This document shows positions 11,044-20,362 of a DNA stretch of 64,000 nucleotides, piece after piece. The stretch is from the NCBI GenBank assembly GCA_913776825.1, contig CAJYPV010000015.1, positions 62,001 through 126,000 on the forward strand. Reading direction: 5' to 3'. Each line of letters begins with the position of its first letter. The stretch's first letter is position 1. The notes under the pieces were generated by a model. That model saw only the letters and a list, made by a program, of their open reading frames with translations, was not told the DNA's origin and made no database searches. The DNA is from Burkholderiaceae bacterium. GTDB lineage: Bacteria; Pseudomonadota; Gammaproteobacteria; Burkholderiales; Burkholderiaceae_C. A program made the translations under genes and the position numbers.

Positions 11044-11979
11044 TCACTGACCTTGCGTCATCCCCAACACCCCGCCAGGCTGACCCGCCTTGAACGCCGC
11101 GCAACTGGGCAGATCCAGCAGCCGGATCACATCGTTCATGTTGAACGGATTGATGGTCGGCAGCGGCAGCAGCAGCTGGGTGATCGGGGTGTCGTATTTC
11201 TCCGCGATGGTCCGGTAGTTGAGGTAGGACGACTTCATGTTGCCGCCCTGGCTCTTCGGATGCGGATAGTGGATGGTGCGGGCCTGTCGACTCATCAGGA
11301 ACCGGGCGCCGTCGCGATGCAGGCGATAACCGAGGTCGATGTCCTCGCCGCCCCAGGACTGCAGCTGTTCATCGAAGCCGCCGACGTCCCGGATCTGCTG
11401 GGTGCGCGCGGAGACATTGCAGGTCCAGTAGATGACCCACGGCGCCGGCAGATCCCCGAAGGCATCGCCATACTTGCCGTAGAAGGTCTCACGGAAGTCC
11501 AGCAAGCCCGCCTGATGCAGCCGATCGACGCTGGCATCCAGGTTCTGGAAGTCCACCGCCGCGATGATCTCGTCGGTCGATCCGTCATCCAGCGAGAAGC
11601 CATACACATAACCCACCACCGCCGCCGGGCCGTCGACACCGGCATGCGCCGCCAGATGCGCGCTCAGGCAATCCGGATGCAGCAGCACGCTGGAATCGAC
11701 GAACACGCAGAGGTCACCGGTGGCATGGGCAATGCCGACATTGCGCGCCTTGGACACGCGAAAGCCGAGGTCCTCCTGGAAGAAATAGGACAGGCGCAGC
11801 CGGTCATGGAAAGACGCCACCACCGCGGCGGTGTCGTCGCTGGACCCATCGTCGACCACCAGCACCTCGAAGCGCGACCGATCCAGCCGCTGCGCGACCA
11901 ATGAATCCAGGGTGTGCCGCAGCAGTCCGGCGCGGTTGTAGGTCGGAATCACCACACTGCAGGTCTCAGGACGGTTCAC
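11044..11979 (-). CDS. Glycosyltransferase family 2 (GT-A fold)
   Basis: This 311-residue transferase opens with SVVIPTYNRAGLLRHTLDSL, followed by the nucleotide-binding VLVVDDGSSDDT and a metal-binding region around FVDSSVLLHPDCL, where the usual D-x-D is not cleanly present. GGFDEQLQSWGGEDIDLGYR is the ED-containing acceptor motif of the galactosyltransferase C-terminal type. The start is GTG, preceded by GAGGAG, and lies 14 bp inside the upstream decarboxylase gene, so translation is coupled. It is the third gene of the GT1-decarboxylase-GT2 operon. The product probably glycosylates a small molecule or cell-surface acceptor; sugar and acceptor are unknown. Confidence 0.88.
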   Translation of the reverse strand: MNRPETCSVVIPTYNRAGLLRHTLDSLVAQRLDRSRFEVLVVDDGSSDDTAAVVASFHDRLRLSYFFQEDLGFRVSKARNVGIAHATGDLCVFVDSSVLLHPDCLSAHLAAHAGVDGPAAVVGYVYGFSLDDGSTDEIIAAVDFQNLDASVDRLHQAGLLDFRETFYGKYGDAFGDLPAPWVIYWTCNVSARTQQIRDVGGFDEQLQSWGGEDIDLGYRLHRDGARFLMSRQARTIHYPHPKSQGGNMKSSYLNYRTIAEKYDTPITQLLLPLPTINPFNMNDVIRLLDLPSCAAFKAGQPGGVLGMTQGQ

Positions 11980-13366
11980 AAGGAGTCTCCTCGGGTTGAT
12001 GCGCGGCCGACAGGGCCGCGATGAATTGATCGATCCGCTCAGCGGTCACGCCGGGCGTGCAGACGATGTGACTCCAGCCGCGCACCGCCGGCATCGGCCA
12101 GCGACGCAGCACCGCCGCCGGCGGGGTGCGCAACACCACCGTCAACGCGTCGGGATGACTGCGCCACGCCGGCCATCCCGCGCGCTTCAATTGGGCTTCC
12201 GCATGCGCCGCCAGTTCTCGGCAGCGCGTCGCCAGCTCGGCCAGCCCCTCCCGTCCAAAGCGGCGCCATTGCACCCACAACGCGAGCGCTGCATGGCCGC
12301 TGCGGGAACTGCTGACCAGGTCCGGCGCGCCGCACAGGCGCACCGGGTCGTCGTCCGATGGGTTCGCGTCGGTCGGCTGTGCCGCCATGTCGACAGCATT
12401 GGATGGCGTGGATGCGGTGAGGTCGTCGGACGCAGGATCGAGAGGCACCGCACCGTCCTCCGACTGCACCGCGCGCGCGATCACCAGCCCGCACGGAAAC
12501 GGCACACCGAGAAACTTGTGGCCGCTGAAGGACAGGCTGTCGACGCCGCCCGGCCTCAAGCCGAACGGCACCTCGCGCCCCCAGCGCAGCGCCAACGGGA
12601 TGCCGGCGAAGGCGGCATCGGCATGCACATAGACGGCGCTCACGCCGGCCTGTCGCAGCGCGTGGCGCAGACGCGGCACATCGTCCACCGCTTCGGTGAG
12701 CGTGGTGCCGATGGTCGCGACCACGATGGCCTGGCGGGCACCGTCCGAGCGCACCTGGCGGGCGAGGCAGTCGGTGTCCATCTCGCCGCGCGCATCGGTG
12801 GCGATGGCGACCGGCTGCAGGCCGAGCAGGCGCGCGGTGCGGGCCACGCAGGAATGCGCCGCCGTCGAGTGATAGACGCGCGCCTGCGGCCATCGGGCCC
12901 GGGCCCGCGACAGCCCCGCCAGGATGCCTTCGCTGCCGCCGGAGGTCACGTAGCCCCAGCGATCCGCCGGTGCCGCCCCGAACAGATCGGCGAAGCCATC
13001 GACCAGTTCGCGTTCGAGGTCCTTGGTGTGCCAGTCGAAGACCGGATCCTCTTCCGGATCGCCGTAGTTGTTGAGCTCATGCGAGAAGAACGCGAGCAGC
13101 TCCGGCGGAAAGGTCGCCGACCAGCCGGGATAGCCGAGCTTGAACGGCTCGGCCGCGCGGAGCCGATCCAGCCGCGCATGCAGCGCGCTCAGCCAGTCGT
13201 CGCGCTCCGTCGGTGAATGAGCGGCGAGACCCGTCGACGCGTCCCAAGGACTGGCGGACGCCGGCAGCGACGCCGACGTGGCCGACCCGCTCGCAGCGAT
13301 CCGTCCGCTCGACGCGCCGCCCGCGCCCTCGGCCCGAAGCGCGCGCACGATGGAGCGGGGGCTCAT
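11966..13366 (-). CDS. PLP-dependent group II amino acid decarboxylase (histidine decarboxylase-like)
   Basis: This 466-residue fold-type I enzyme carries YHSTAAHSC (cofactor-stacking His171), VYVHADAAFAG (Asp250, pyridine nitrogen partner) and FSGHKFLGVPFP (Lys284, Schiff base). The GHKFLGVPFPCG context and the compact C-terminal domain resemble bacterial histidine/serine decarboxylases. The N-terminal 55 residues are low-complexity Ala/Ser, and a segment of roughly 45 Asp/Ser/Pro-rich residues interrupts the domain after the Lys motif (about 308-352). The ATG used forms TGATG with the stop of the upstream GT1 gene; a GTG one codon earlier is an alternative. The context of two glycosyltransferases suggests it makes an amine building block for a glycosylated product. 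Confidence 0.85.
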   Translation of the reverse strand: MSPRSIVRALRAEGAGGASSGRIAASGSATSASLPASASPWDASTGLAAHSPTERDDWLSALHARLDRLRAAEPFKLGYPGWSATFPPELLAFFSHELNNYGDPEEDPVFDWHTKDLERELVDGFADLFGAAPADRWGYVTSGGSEGILAGLSRARARWPQARVYHSTAAHSCVARTARLLGLQPVAIATDARGEMDTDCLARQVRSDGARQAIVVATIGTTLTEAVDDVPRLRHALRQAGVSAVYVHADAAFAGIPLALRWGREVPFGLRPGGVDSLSFSGHKFLGVPFPCGLVIARAVQSEDGAVPLDPASDDLTASTPSNAVDMAAQPTDANPSDDDPVRLCGAPDLVSSSRSGHAALALWVQWRRFGREGLAELATRCRELAAHAEAQLKRAGWPAWRSHPDALTVVLRTPPAAVLRRWPMPAVRGWSHIVCTPGVTAERIDQFIAALSAAHQPEETPCEPS

Positions 13367-14673
13367 CACGCGGACCTCGCCGGCACGATCTCATCGACCA
13401 GCGCCGCGATCGCCTCGAACGGGTCATGGCGGGCGTACTCCTCGCTGAGCTGCCGGGCTCGCGCGCGATAGCGCCCATCCGTCAGCACCTGCGTCACGGC
13501 CGTCCGCACGGCCGCCACCTCGGGCGTGCCGGTGCGCAGGTCGATGCCGGTGCCGGTCCATTGCACGCGGGCGGCGACTTCGGGCTTGTCTTCCGAATCG
13601 CCGGCCACCACCAGCGGAACGCCATGCCGGAGCGCCGTGTTGACGCCGCCATAGCCGCCATTGGTGACCAGGACCGCGGCATGCGGCAGCAGCTCATTGA
13701 ACGGCACATAGCCCTCCAGCCGCGCATTGGCCGGCACCTGATGGCCCAGCAGTTGGCGCAGCTCGTCGGGGCCGTCGGCCCGCGCGGTGACCGCGATCAC
13801 GGTGACATCGAGTTCGGCCAGCGCCAGCACCGTCGGCAGGATCAGATCGGTCAGATGCTCATTGGCCAGCGTGCCCTGCGTCACCACCACCACCGGGCGT
13901 TGCGCCAGCTCCGTCCACCAGGCGGGCAAGACCGGCATCGCCGATTCGATCTGGCGCAGCGCACCGATGAGCCGGAACGACGAGGGCGCGGTCGGACGGG
14001 GATATTCAAAGCCGGGGACCGTCAGTTGCAGGTAGTGATCCGGCACCGTCACGGCGGCGGTGAAGACGAAGTCCGGCAAGGTCACGCCCATCGACTCGAA
14101 CACCGTCGCGGCATGCGCCTGCAGATCGGCATAGATCGCCAAGGTCTCCTCGTTGAGCGCGCGGTGCTGCGCCCTGCCCGCTTCGCCCGGCTGGTACGGC
14201 AGCCCGGGGCCGAAGGGGGGCGTGTCGTCGCTCAGCAAGGTCGGAGGCAAGACGCCGATCCCGATCGTGGTGGGACGGTCGGCAGTGTCGTCCATCGCGA
14301 ACGGCAAGGCGCCGAGGAAGACGGTGTCATGGATCAGGACTCGGGCGCCCTGATCCCGCATCAGCGCGCGCAGATGGCGGTACTGCGCGGGCGCGGCATC
14401 GACGAACACGCGGTGCCAAAAGAACTTGTGCATCTCCGGGCCGATGCGCACCAACGCGCTTTCGGGGAAGACCACCTCCATGTGGCGATCATCGAAATCG
14501 CAGTCGGACGGCAGGCGGTCGTATTCGGCGCCGATGCCGGTCACCTGCGACACGAAACGTTCCCCGGTGCTGAAGACGACCTGATGGCCGCGCTTCACCA
14601 GGTCGGCGGCGATGGCGAGCAAGGGGCCGACGTGGCCCTGAAACGGGGTGGCGGCAACAACGATCTTGGCCAT
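13366..14673 (-). CDS. GT1 family glycosyltransferase (MGT/UGT-like, GT-B fold)
   Basis: This 435-residue enzyme begins AKIVVAATPFQGHVGPLLAI, the classic start of macrolide- and zeaxanthin-type glycosyltransferases, with the acceptor-domain catalytic His (FQGH). The donor-binding C-terminal half contains VVVVTQGTLANEHLTDLI, LEGYVPFNELLPHAAVLVTNGGYGG and GVPLVVAGDSEDKPEVAARV. The frame stays open 63 codons upstream, but that stretch is low-complexity repeat DNA; the ATG at 14673 starts the conserved domain and has AGGA upstream. It is the first gene of an overlapping three-gene operon. Family members transfer a sugar from a nucleotide donor to a lipophilic natural product; the acceptor here is unknown. 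Confidence 0.9.
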   Translation of the reverse strand: MAKIVVAATPFQGHVGPLLAIAADLVKRGHQVVFSTGERFVSQVTGIGAEYDRLPSDCDFDDRHMEVVFPESALVRIGPEMHKFFWHRVFVDAAPAQYRHLRALMRDQGARVLIHDTVFLGALPFAMDDTADRPTTIGIGVLPPTLLSDDTPPFGPGLPYQPGEAGRAQHRALNEETLAIYADLQAHAATVFESMGVTLPDFVFTAAVTVPDHYLQLTVPGFEYPRPTAPSSFRLIGALRQIESAMPVLPAWWTELAQRPVVVVTQGTLANEHLTDLILPTVLALAELDVTVIAVTARADGPDELRQLLGHQVPANARLEGYVPFNELLPHAAVLVTNGGYGGVNTALRHGVPLVVAGDSEDKPEVAARVQWTGTGIDLRTGTPEVAAVRTAVTQVLTDGRYRARARQLSEEYARHDPFEAIAALVDEIVPARSA

Positions 14674-15504
14674 GGTGATCCTGAGGAGTGAAAGCCCGAA
14701 CCGCGGCCTGAGCCGACGTGTCCGGACGAGTGGAACGACAAGGACGAGGACGAAGGACAAGGGCGCGACACAAGGGCGCGACACAAGGACGCGAGACAGG
14801 ACAACGACGCCCCACCCGGCCGACGCCTTCGCAGCGACGGCGCGCACGAGCACGCGTCTCACCGTCCGCGACAGCGGGCGATGAGGCGAGGCCAGCGGAT
14901 CAAGGCAGGGACGTCGCGCGACCCGTCGCGGTCACAGGGGACCGAGGTCAGCGCTGGGAACGATGAGATGGCGGGGGCGACCTCGCGGAGAGGGCGTCGC
15001 CACGCGGGCGGTGGCGTGGAGGGTGTGGGGGATTTCTCGGAGGGCCGACGACGGCGCGACGTGCTCGCGCACGCGCCGCTCGCCGCCGAGTTCGGGTCCC
15101 CACCCGGACGTCGTGACGTGGTGCTTCATGATGGCTGTTGTTCTATGACTCCCAACCCATGACAGCGCCCGCGTCGCGCAGACACGGTTGGAGTGTCCGG
15201 GCGACGCCAGCGCTGCATGGCGCGGGACGGGTTCTATCCCGTCAGGGGGAGGCCGACAACTTCCACATCGCATCAATTCGAAAGGGTTTCAGCGGGCCAA
15301 TGAAAGCGGGTTGTCGCGGGCCTGTCATCGACTTGCGCGGCGCTGGCGTCAGAACACGCCGCTCGCGTGAGGTTGGCGCGCGTTTGCCAACAAGGCCTCG
15401 TCGACCGATCGACTTTCGGACCTTGATTTAGCGATCAACTTGTTACCAACGAAACGCCTGAATCACGCAGTTACCGCCTGCGGGCTCACGCTTTTGCAGC
15501 GCTT
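14674..15504. other. Intergenic region of about 830 bp between ssuB and the GT1 operon
   Basis: I find no supported gene here. It must contain the promoter of the GT1-decarboxylase-GT2 operon. The proximal part (14742-14800) is an imperfect tandem repeat. The rest is GC-rich without a clear hairpin terminator for ssuB; the only notable element is a small TTGAT/ATCAA inverted repeat at 15423-15438. Confidence 0.5.
14742..14800. repeat. Imperfect tandem repeat in the leader of the GT1 operon
   Basis: GGGCGCGACACAA occurs twice exactly (14761-14773, 14774-14786), followed by a degenerate copy (14787-14800) and preceded by shorter GGACGA(A)-type units. The block lies 69-127 bp upstream of the GT1 start codon. 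It has no stop codons in one frame, which explains the spurious N-terminal extension of the GT1 frame. Confidence 0.75.
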
Positions 15505-16449
15505 TCACACCGCCCAGCGCCACCCAACGGCACCGGGAGACGCCCGCAAGTCGCTGGCCATGTCATGGCCGCCAGCGGAAGAGGACGCGGTCGCCCCTGC
15601 CGCGACATTGGCGTGGTCCGGCGTGCGCAGCACCCGATCGAGCAGCCGCTGCTCCAGCGCTGCGAAGGCCGCATCCCGCGGCCGCGGCCGAGGCAGATCG
15701 ATCCGGAGATCGAGCGCGAGCCGACCCGCGTCGATCAGCAGCACCCGATCCGCCAGGGCCACCGCTTCGGACACATCGTGCGTCACCAGCAGCGCGGTGA
15801 AGCCACGGCTGCGCCAGAGCGTCTCGATCAGCCGTTGCATCTCGATGCGGGTCAGCGCATCCAGCGCGCCCAAGGGCTCATCCAGCAGCAACAGGCGCGG
15901 CGCATGCACCAGCGCACGGGCGAGCGCCACGCGCTGGCGCTGTCCTCCCGACAGCCGGGCGGGCCACTCTCCCGCGCGGTCCGCGAGGCCCACCTGCGCC
16001 AGCGCCTCCAACGCCCGCTGCCGAGCGTTCGCGCCGCTCAATCCGAGCGCCACGTTGTCGACCACCCTCGCCCACGGCAGCAGACGGGCATCCTGGAACA
16101 TGAAGCGCGCCCCGTCGGCCGCACCGGCATCGAGCGATCCGGCGCTCGGCTGGTCCAGCCCGGCCATCAGCCGCAGCAGCGTGCTCTTGCCGCAGCCGCT
16201 GCGGCCGACGATGGCGACGAATTCGCCGGGGGCGATGTCCAGATCCAGCGCGCGAAGGACCTGGCGATCCCCGAACGCTTTGCTCAGGCCACGAAGCTGG
16301 ATCCGCTCGCCGCCGGTGAGGCTGGCGCGGGCAGTCCGCGCTGCAGTCGCCTCGTGACGCGCGGGCGGCGCCTGATCGGTCCGGGCCGGCGGTGTCTCGA
16401 CCGCCTCGGGCCATTCGCTCAGCACATCGATCTCGGTCAGCGTCATCAT
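15505..16449 (-). CDS. ssuB: Aliphatic sulfonate ABC transporter ATP-binding protein
   Basis: This 314-residue ABC ATPase energises sulfonate import. It shows Walker [11 protein letters not shown]-loop [11 protein letters not shown], signature LSGGQRQR and Walker [13 protein letters not shown], followed by the H-loop [23 protein letters not shown] is characteristic of SsuB/TauB-type proteins. About 50 residues at the N-terminus and 40 at the C-terminus are Ala/Ser-rich extensions. It is the last gene of the ssuEADCB set, and its start overlaps the ssuC stop. It is paralogous to the ATPase gene at 20363-21151. Confidence 0.93.
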   Translation of the reverse strand: MMTLTEIDVLSEWPEAVETPPARTDQAPPARHEATAARTARASLTGGERIQLRGLSKAFGDRQVLRALDLDIAPGEFVAIVGRSGCGKSTLLRLMAGLDQPSAGSLDAGAADGARFMFQDARLLPWARVVDNVALGLSGANARQRALEALAQVGLADRAGEWPARLSGGQRQRVALARALVHAPRLLLLDEPLGALDALTRIEMQRLIETLWRSRGFTALLVTHDVSEAVALADRVLLIDAGRLALDLRIDLPRPRPRDAAFAALEQRLLDRVLRTPDHANVAAGATASSSAGGHDMASDLRASPGAVGWRWAV

Positions 16450-17255
16450 GGTTGATACCCCGGATGCCAGCGCAGCCAGGCGCGCTCAAGGCCTTGGGCC
16501 AGCAGGTCGGCCAGTTTGCCCAACAGGGCATAGAGCAGGATGCCCAACAGCACCACATCGGTCTGCAGGAACTCGCGCGCATTCATCGTCATGTAGCCGA
16601 TGCCTGCCTGGGCCGACAGCGTCTCCGCCACGATCAGCAACACCCACATCAGGCCCAGCGAAAACCGCAGGCCGACGAGGATCGAGGCCGTCGCGCCCGG
16701 CAGGACGACGCGGCGATACAGCGCGAAGCCGGACAGGCCGTAGGAACGGGCCATCTCGATCAGGTCGCTGTCCACATGGCGGATGCCGTGGAAGGTGTTG
16801 AGATAGACCGGGAAGAACACGCCCAGCGCGACCAGAAACAGCTTGGCCGATTCGTCGATGCCGAACCACAGGATCACCAGCGGGATCAGCGCCAGCGGCG
16901 GGATGTTGCGCAGCATCTGCAGGCTGCTGTCCAGCAGCGCCTGGGCCCAGCGCAGCGAGCCGGTGAGCAGTCCCAGCAGAAAGCCCAGACCGCCACCGAT
17001 GGCAAAGCCCAGCAGTGCCCGTCCGGTGCTCACGCCCAGGTGGCGCCACAACTCGCCGGACGCCGACAGCTCGACCGCCGCACGCGCGACCGAGGTCGGC
17101 GCCGGCAGCACCCGGGTGGAGAGCCAGCCCCATTGCGCGCTGAGTTGCCACGCCACCAGGATCGCCGCAGGCAGCAGCCACGGCAGCACGGCGGTCAGCC
17201 AGCGGCGCCAGGATCCGGCGCGCGTCGTCGAGGCGACGGAAGCGATCGAGACCAT
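16446..17255 (-). CDS. ssuC: Aliphatic sulfonate ABC transporter permease
   Basis: This 269-residue inner-membrane permease of the BPD_transp_1 family has about six hydrophobic segments. The EAA loop motif, [23 protein letters not shown], contacts the ATPase. [22 protein letters not shown] is typical of SsuC/TauC. Its stop overlaps the ssuB start and it lies 19 bp downstream of ssuD, consistent with one operon. Confidence 0.93.
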   Translation of the reverse strand: MVSIASVASTTRAGSWRRWLTAVLPWLLPAAILVAWQLSAQWGWLSTRVLPAPTSVARAAVELSASGELWRHLGVSTGRALLGFAIGGGLGFLLGLLTGSLRWAQALLDSSLQMLRNIPPLALIPLVILWFGIDESAKLFLVALGVFFPVYLNTFHGIRHVDSDLIEMARSYGLSGFALYRRVVLPGATASILVGLRFSLGLMWVLLIVAETLSAQAGIGYMTMNAREFLQTDVVLLGILLYALLGKLADLLAQGLERAWLRWHPGYQP

Positions 17256-17274
17256 CGGATTCCTTCAGTCCGTC

Positions 17275-18480
17275 TTAGCTGGCGGAGGCCAGACGCGGCG
17301 CGCTGGGCACGTAGTGGTTGGCGACAATTTCGCCGAACGGTCCGGTGAGCTGCGGCGCGCTGAGCTTGTCCCGCACGGCCAATGGCAGCAAGGGGAACAC
17401 CAGTTCCGCGAAGCGATACGCCTCCTCCAGATGCGGATAGCCGCTCAGCACGAAATAGTTCAAGCCCAGGTCGGCATAGGCCTTCAGACGGTCGGCCACC
17501 TGCTGCGGATTGCCCACCAGCGCCGTGCCCGCACCGCCCCGCACCAGGCCGACGCCGGCCCAGAGGTTCGGCGCGATTTCCAGTCCTTCGCGGATGTTGT
17601 CGCGGTTGAAGCGGCCGCCATGCAAGGCGGCCATGCGCTGCTGTCCGACCGAATCCATGCTCGCGAATTTGGCCTGGGCAGCCGCGACCACCTGTTCATC
17701 CAGATGCTGCACCAGCTCGGCGGCGGCGGCCCAGGCCTCGTCCTCGGTTTCGCGGACGATGACATGCAGGCGAATGCCGAATTCCAACGCACGGCCGCGC
17801 GCGGCGGCTCGGGCGCGCACATCGGCGACCTTCTGCGCCACGGCCTCGGGCGGCTCGCCCCAGGTCAGGTAGGTGTCCACTTGCGCGGCCGCCAACTCAT
17901 GCGCGGCCTCCGACGAGCCGCCGAAGAACACCGGCGGATAGGGCCGGCTGATGGGCGGATACAGCAGCTTGCCGCCCTGAACCCGCAACTGCTCGCCGTC
18001 GAAATCGACCGATTCGCCCTCATGGCTGGCCGTCAGCACCTCGCGCCAGATGGTCAGGAATTCTTCCGACAGCGCATAGCGCTGCGCATGCGGCAGGAAC
18101 AGCCCGTCGCCGGCCAGTTCGTCGGGATCGCCTCCGGTGACCAGGTTCACCAGCAGGCGGCCGCCGGAGAGCCGATCAAGCGTGGCGGCCATGCGGGCCG
18201 ACTGCACCGGCTGCACCAGCCCCGGCCGCAAGGCGACGAGGAACTTCAAGCGACGGGTCGCTTCGATCAGGCTGGCGGCGACGACCCAGCTGTCCTCGCA
18301 ACTGCGACCGGTCGGCAGCAGCACGCCCTCATAACCGAGGCTGTCCGCCGCGATGGCGACCTGCCGGTAGTAGTTGAAGTCGGCGACGCGGGCGCCCTTG
18401 GAGGTGCCCAGGTAACGGGAGTCGCCGTGGGTGGGAATGAACCAGAGGATCTTCATGGGGAGGCTTTCAGGAGACGGCAT
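17275..18480 (-). CDS. ssuD: FMNH2-dependent alkanesulfonate monooxygenase
   Basis: This 401-residue LLM-class flavin-dependent monooxygenase cleaves the C-S bond of alkanesulfonates to an aldehyde and sulfite, using FMNH2 from SsuE and O2. It closely follows E. coli Ssu[73 protein letters not shown] and [13 protein letters not shown]. The ATG at 18480 forms a TGATG overlap with the ssuA stop, implying coupled translation. ATG at 18456 ([12 protein letters not shown]) is an alternative start that better matches the E. coli N-terminus but lacks a ribosome site. It is cytoplasmic. Confidence 0.95.
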   Translation of the reverse strand: MPSPESLPMKILWFIPTHGDSRYLGTSKGARVADFNYYRQVAIAADSLGYEGVLLPTGRSCEDSWVVAASLIEATRRLKFLVALRPGLVQPVQSARMAATLDRLSGGRLLVNLVTGGDPDELAGDGLFLPHAQRYALSEEFLTIWREVLTASHEGESVDFDGEQLRVQGGKLLYPPISRPYPPVFFGGSSEAAHELAAAQVDTYLTWGEPPEAVAQKVADVRARAAARGRALEFGIRLHVIVRETEDEAWAAAAELVQHLDEQVVAAAQAKFASMDSVGQQRMAALHGGRFNRDNIREGLEIAPNLWAGVGLVRGGAGTALVGNPQQVADRLKAYADLGLNYFVLSGYPHLEEAYRFAELVFPLLPLAVRDKLSAPQLTGPFGEIVANHYVPSAPRLASAS

Positions 18481-19487
18481 CAGTTGGCGGCGGTGCGCAC
18501 GGTCTTGGGCAGGGCATCGCTGATGCGGATCGGCTTGGGAATCAGCTTGAGGGCATGGAACACATCGGCGATCTTTTGCTGCTCGGCGGCGATCGCCGGC
18601 GTGATCGGACGGATGCCATAGGCGAAGCGGCTCGCCGCCAGCTCGGTGGTGGCGACATCCAGCCCGATCTGCGGGGCCAGCACCTGGGCGACGTCGCGCA
18701 GGTTGCCCTCGGACCAGCGATCGAGCTTGGCCAGTTCCTCGACGATCGCCTGGATCACCTGCGGCTGACGGTCCGCATAGGCGCGCGCGGCCAGATAGAA
18801 CTGATGGTTGGCGACCACGCCCTGTCCATCGGCCAGCACCCGCGCGCCGATCTGACGCTGCGCGGCGGCGAGGAACGGATCCCAGATCACCCACGCATCC
18901 ACCGCGCCGCGCTCGAAGGCGGCGCGGGCGTCGGCCGGCGGCAGGTAGACGACCTGGATGTCGCCGTAGGCCAGCCCCTGCTTTTCCAGCAGCTTGACCA
19001 GCAGGTAGTGCACGTTGGAGCCCTTGTTCAGCACCACCTTCTTGCCCTTGAGATCGGCCAGGCTGCGCAGCGGCGAATCCTTCGGCACGATCAGCGCCTC
19101 CGCGGCGGGCGCCGGCGGCTGGTTGGCCACATAGACCAGATCGGCCCCGGCCGCCTGCGCAAAGATCGGCGGCGCTTCGCCGACGGTGCCGAAGTCGATC
19201 GAGCCGACATTCAAGCCCTCCAGCAACTGCGGGCCCGCCGGGAACTCGGTCCAGCGCACGGTGATGCCCAGCGGCGCCAATCGCTTCTCCAGATCGCCCC
19301 GCGCCTTCAACAAGGTCAGCGTGCCGTACTTCTGGAAGCCGATGCGCAGCTCCGATTTCGCCGCACCGGGGGATGGCGCGGCGGGTGCGGCCGGCGATTG
19401 GGCCTGAGCCGGCCACAGGCCGAGCGACAGCGTCAGGCCGGCGGCGGTCAGCGCCAGTCGACGGGTCAATGAAACGGTCGGGTTCAT
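18480..19487 (-). CDS. ssuA: Aliphatic sulfonate ABC transporter periplasmic binding protein
   Basis: This 335-residue SsuA/TauA-type binding protein has a signal peptide ending near residue 29 (AQA). Family features include [21 protein letters not shown] at the mature N-terminus, [41 protein letters not shown] and [14 protein letters not shown]. The ATG is preceded by AAGGAA. It captures sulfonates for SsuBC. The 169-bp gap upstream to ssuE contains two blocks of tandem repeats. Confidence 0.93.
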   Translation of the reverse strand: MNPTVSLTRRLALTAAGLTLSLGLWPAQAQSPAAPAAPSPGAAKSELRIGFQKYGTLTLLKARGDLEKRLAPLGITVRWTEFPAGPQLLEGLNVGSIDFGTVGEAPPIFAQAAGADLVYVANQPPAPAAEALIVPKDSPLRSLADLKGKKVVLNKGSNVHYLLVKLLEKQGLAYGDIQVVYLPPADARAAFERGAVDAWVIWDPFLAAAQRQIGARVLADGQGVVANHQFYLAARAYADRQPQVIQAIVEELAKLDRWSEGNLRDVAQVLAPQIGLDVATTELAASRFAYGIRPITPAIAAEQQKIADVFHALKLIPKPIRISDALPKTVRTAAN

Positions 19488-19506
19488 GAGAGTTCCTTGT
19501 GTAATT

Positions 19507-19590
19507 CGATGAAGGCGGAGCGACGAAGGCGGAGCGATGAAGGCAGTGCGGCGTGGGCCGCGTGATGCCGCGTGATGCAGCGTGATGCAG
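19507..19590. repeat. Two adjacent tandem-repeat blocks between ssuE and ssuA
   Basis: The first block is three copies of a 14-bp unit, CGATGAAGGCGGAG, at 19507-19520, 19521-19534 and 19535-19548 (the last two slightly diverged). The second is three copies of a 10-bp unit, CGTGATGC(C/A)G, at 19561-19590. They lie in the untranslated gap 20-103 bp upstream of the ssuA start. Confidence 0.8.
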
Positions 19591-19656
19591 CGATGGCGGA
19601 CGCTGGTGAAGGACGCCCTCCACAGCGTGTCGTCGCGGCCAGTGAAGGCCGCGGTG

Positions 19657-20208
19657 TCAGGCCTGTGAGGCTTCCAGCGTGAGATGCGGCGCCCGCTCGA
19701 AGACCTGGGCGGCGCCGGCTGCGAGGCGACGGGTGATCTCGTCATCGAGGCGGTAGCTGCCATCCGGTTGCCGCGGCAGATGCGCATCGGTGGCATAGAC
19801 GCCGTCCACATGAGACCGTGCGCCGAGCGCCGACAGGATCGGCAGCAGGCCGTAATCGAGGGCCAGCAGATGGGCCAGGCTGCCGCCGGTGGCCAGCGTC
19901 CACACGGTCTTGCCCTTCAGGCCGTCCTGCGGCAGCAGGTCCAGGAAGATCTTCAGCAGACCGCTGCTCGCGGCCTTGTAGATCGGCGTGGCCAACACCA
20001 CCACCGAGGCCTGCGCGACGGCGTCGAGACTCTCCCGGATCTCGGGATGATCGAACTCGGCATGCACCAGCGCCTGCGCCGGCAGGTCGCGCAGGACCAG
20101 GGTGCGGGGCGCGAGACCCAGCAGGCGAAGCCGGTCGGCGGCACCGGACAGCAGCGCGCCGGAGCGCGATCGGACACTGGGACTGGCGGCAATCAGGAGC
20201 ACGGACAT
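19657..20208 (-). CDS. ssuE: NAD(P)H-dependent FMN reductase for sulfonate utilisation
   Basis: This 183-residue flavodoxin-fold reductase supplies FMNH2 to SsuD. LLIAASPSVRSRSGALL is the phosphate-binding start, and ATPIYKAASSGLLKIFLDLLP is the SsuE-specific flavin loop. LATGGSLAHLLALDYGLLP contains the tyrosine-bearing helix of SsuE. The ATG at 20208 is chosen because the flavodoxin strand begins immediately after it; an in-frame start 9 codons upstream lacks support. It is the promoter-proximal gene of ssuEADCB and may also serve the second monooxygenase encoded at 23143. Confidence 0.92.
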   Translation of the reverse strand: MSVLLIAASPSVRSRSGALLSGAADRLRLLGLAPRTLVLRDLPAQALVHAEFDHPEIRESLDAVAQASVVVLATPIYKAASSGLLKIFLDLLPQDGLKGKTVWTLATGGSLAHLLALDYGLLPILSALGARSHVDGVYATDAHLPRQPDGSYRLDDEITRRLAAGAAQVFERAPHLTLEASQA

Positions 20209-20301
20209 GGTCGTGGGCGCCAGCGGCGCCAGCAAGGCTGCGATCGCTTCACTCTACGAATCGGACGGCATGCAACGAACGAAGAACTTCGCGCTTGCTT
20301 A

Positions 20302-20346
20302 GGGAAGCGCTGCATAAGGCCTCGCGGGCACGCGGCAGCGCTTCCC
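20302..20346. terminator. Perfect 12-bp inverted repeat between the second ATPase gene and ssuE
   Basis: GGGAAGCGCTGC (20302-20313) and GCAGCGCTTCCC (20335-20346) are perfectly complementary with a 21-nt spacer. On the minus strand the repeat follows the stop of the upstream ABC ATPase gene by 16 bp and precedes ssuE by about 94 bp. It has no T-tract, so it could be a terminator/attenuator, an RNA-processing stem or a protein site separating the two sulfur sub-operons. Confidence 0.5.
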
Positions 20347-20362
20347 TTCCGCTGTGCAGCTG

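Noticed and set aside
14674..14862. An extended N-terminus for the GT1 enzyme.
   Set aside because: It comes from tandem-repeat DNA that lacks stops; the conserved GT1 start is at 14673 with its own ribosome site.
17275..19623. A 782-codon open frame covering ssuD and running on in antisense-free frame through ssuA.
   Set aside because: Only the ssuD part is conserved; the upstream part is Arg/Gly-rich and out of frame with the clearly real ssuA on the same strand.
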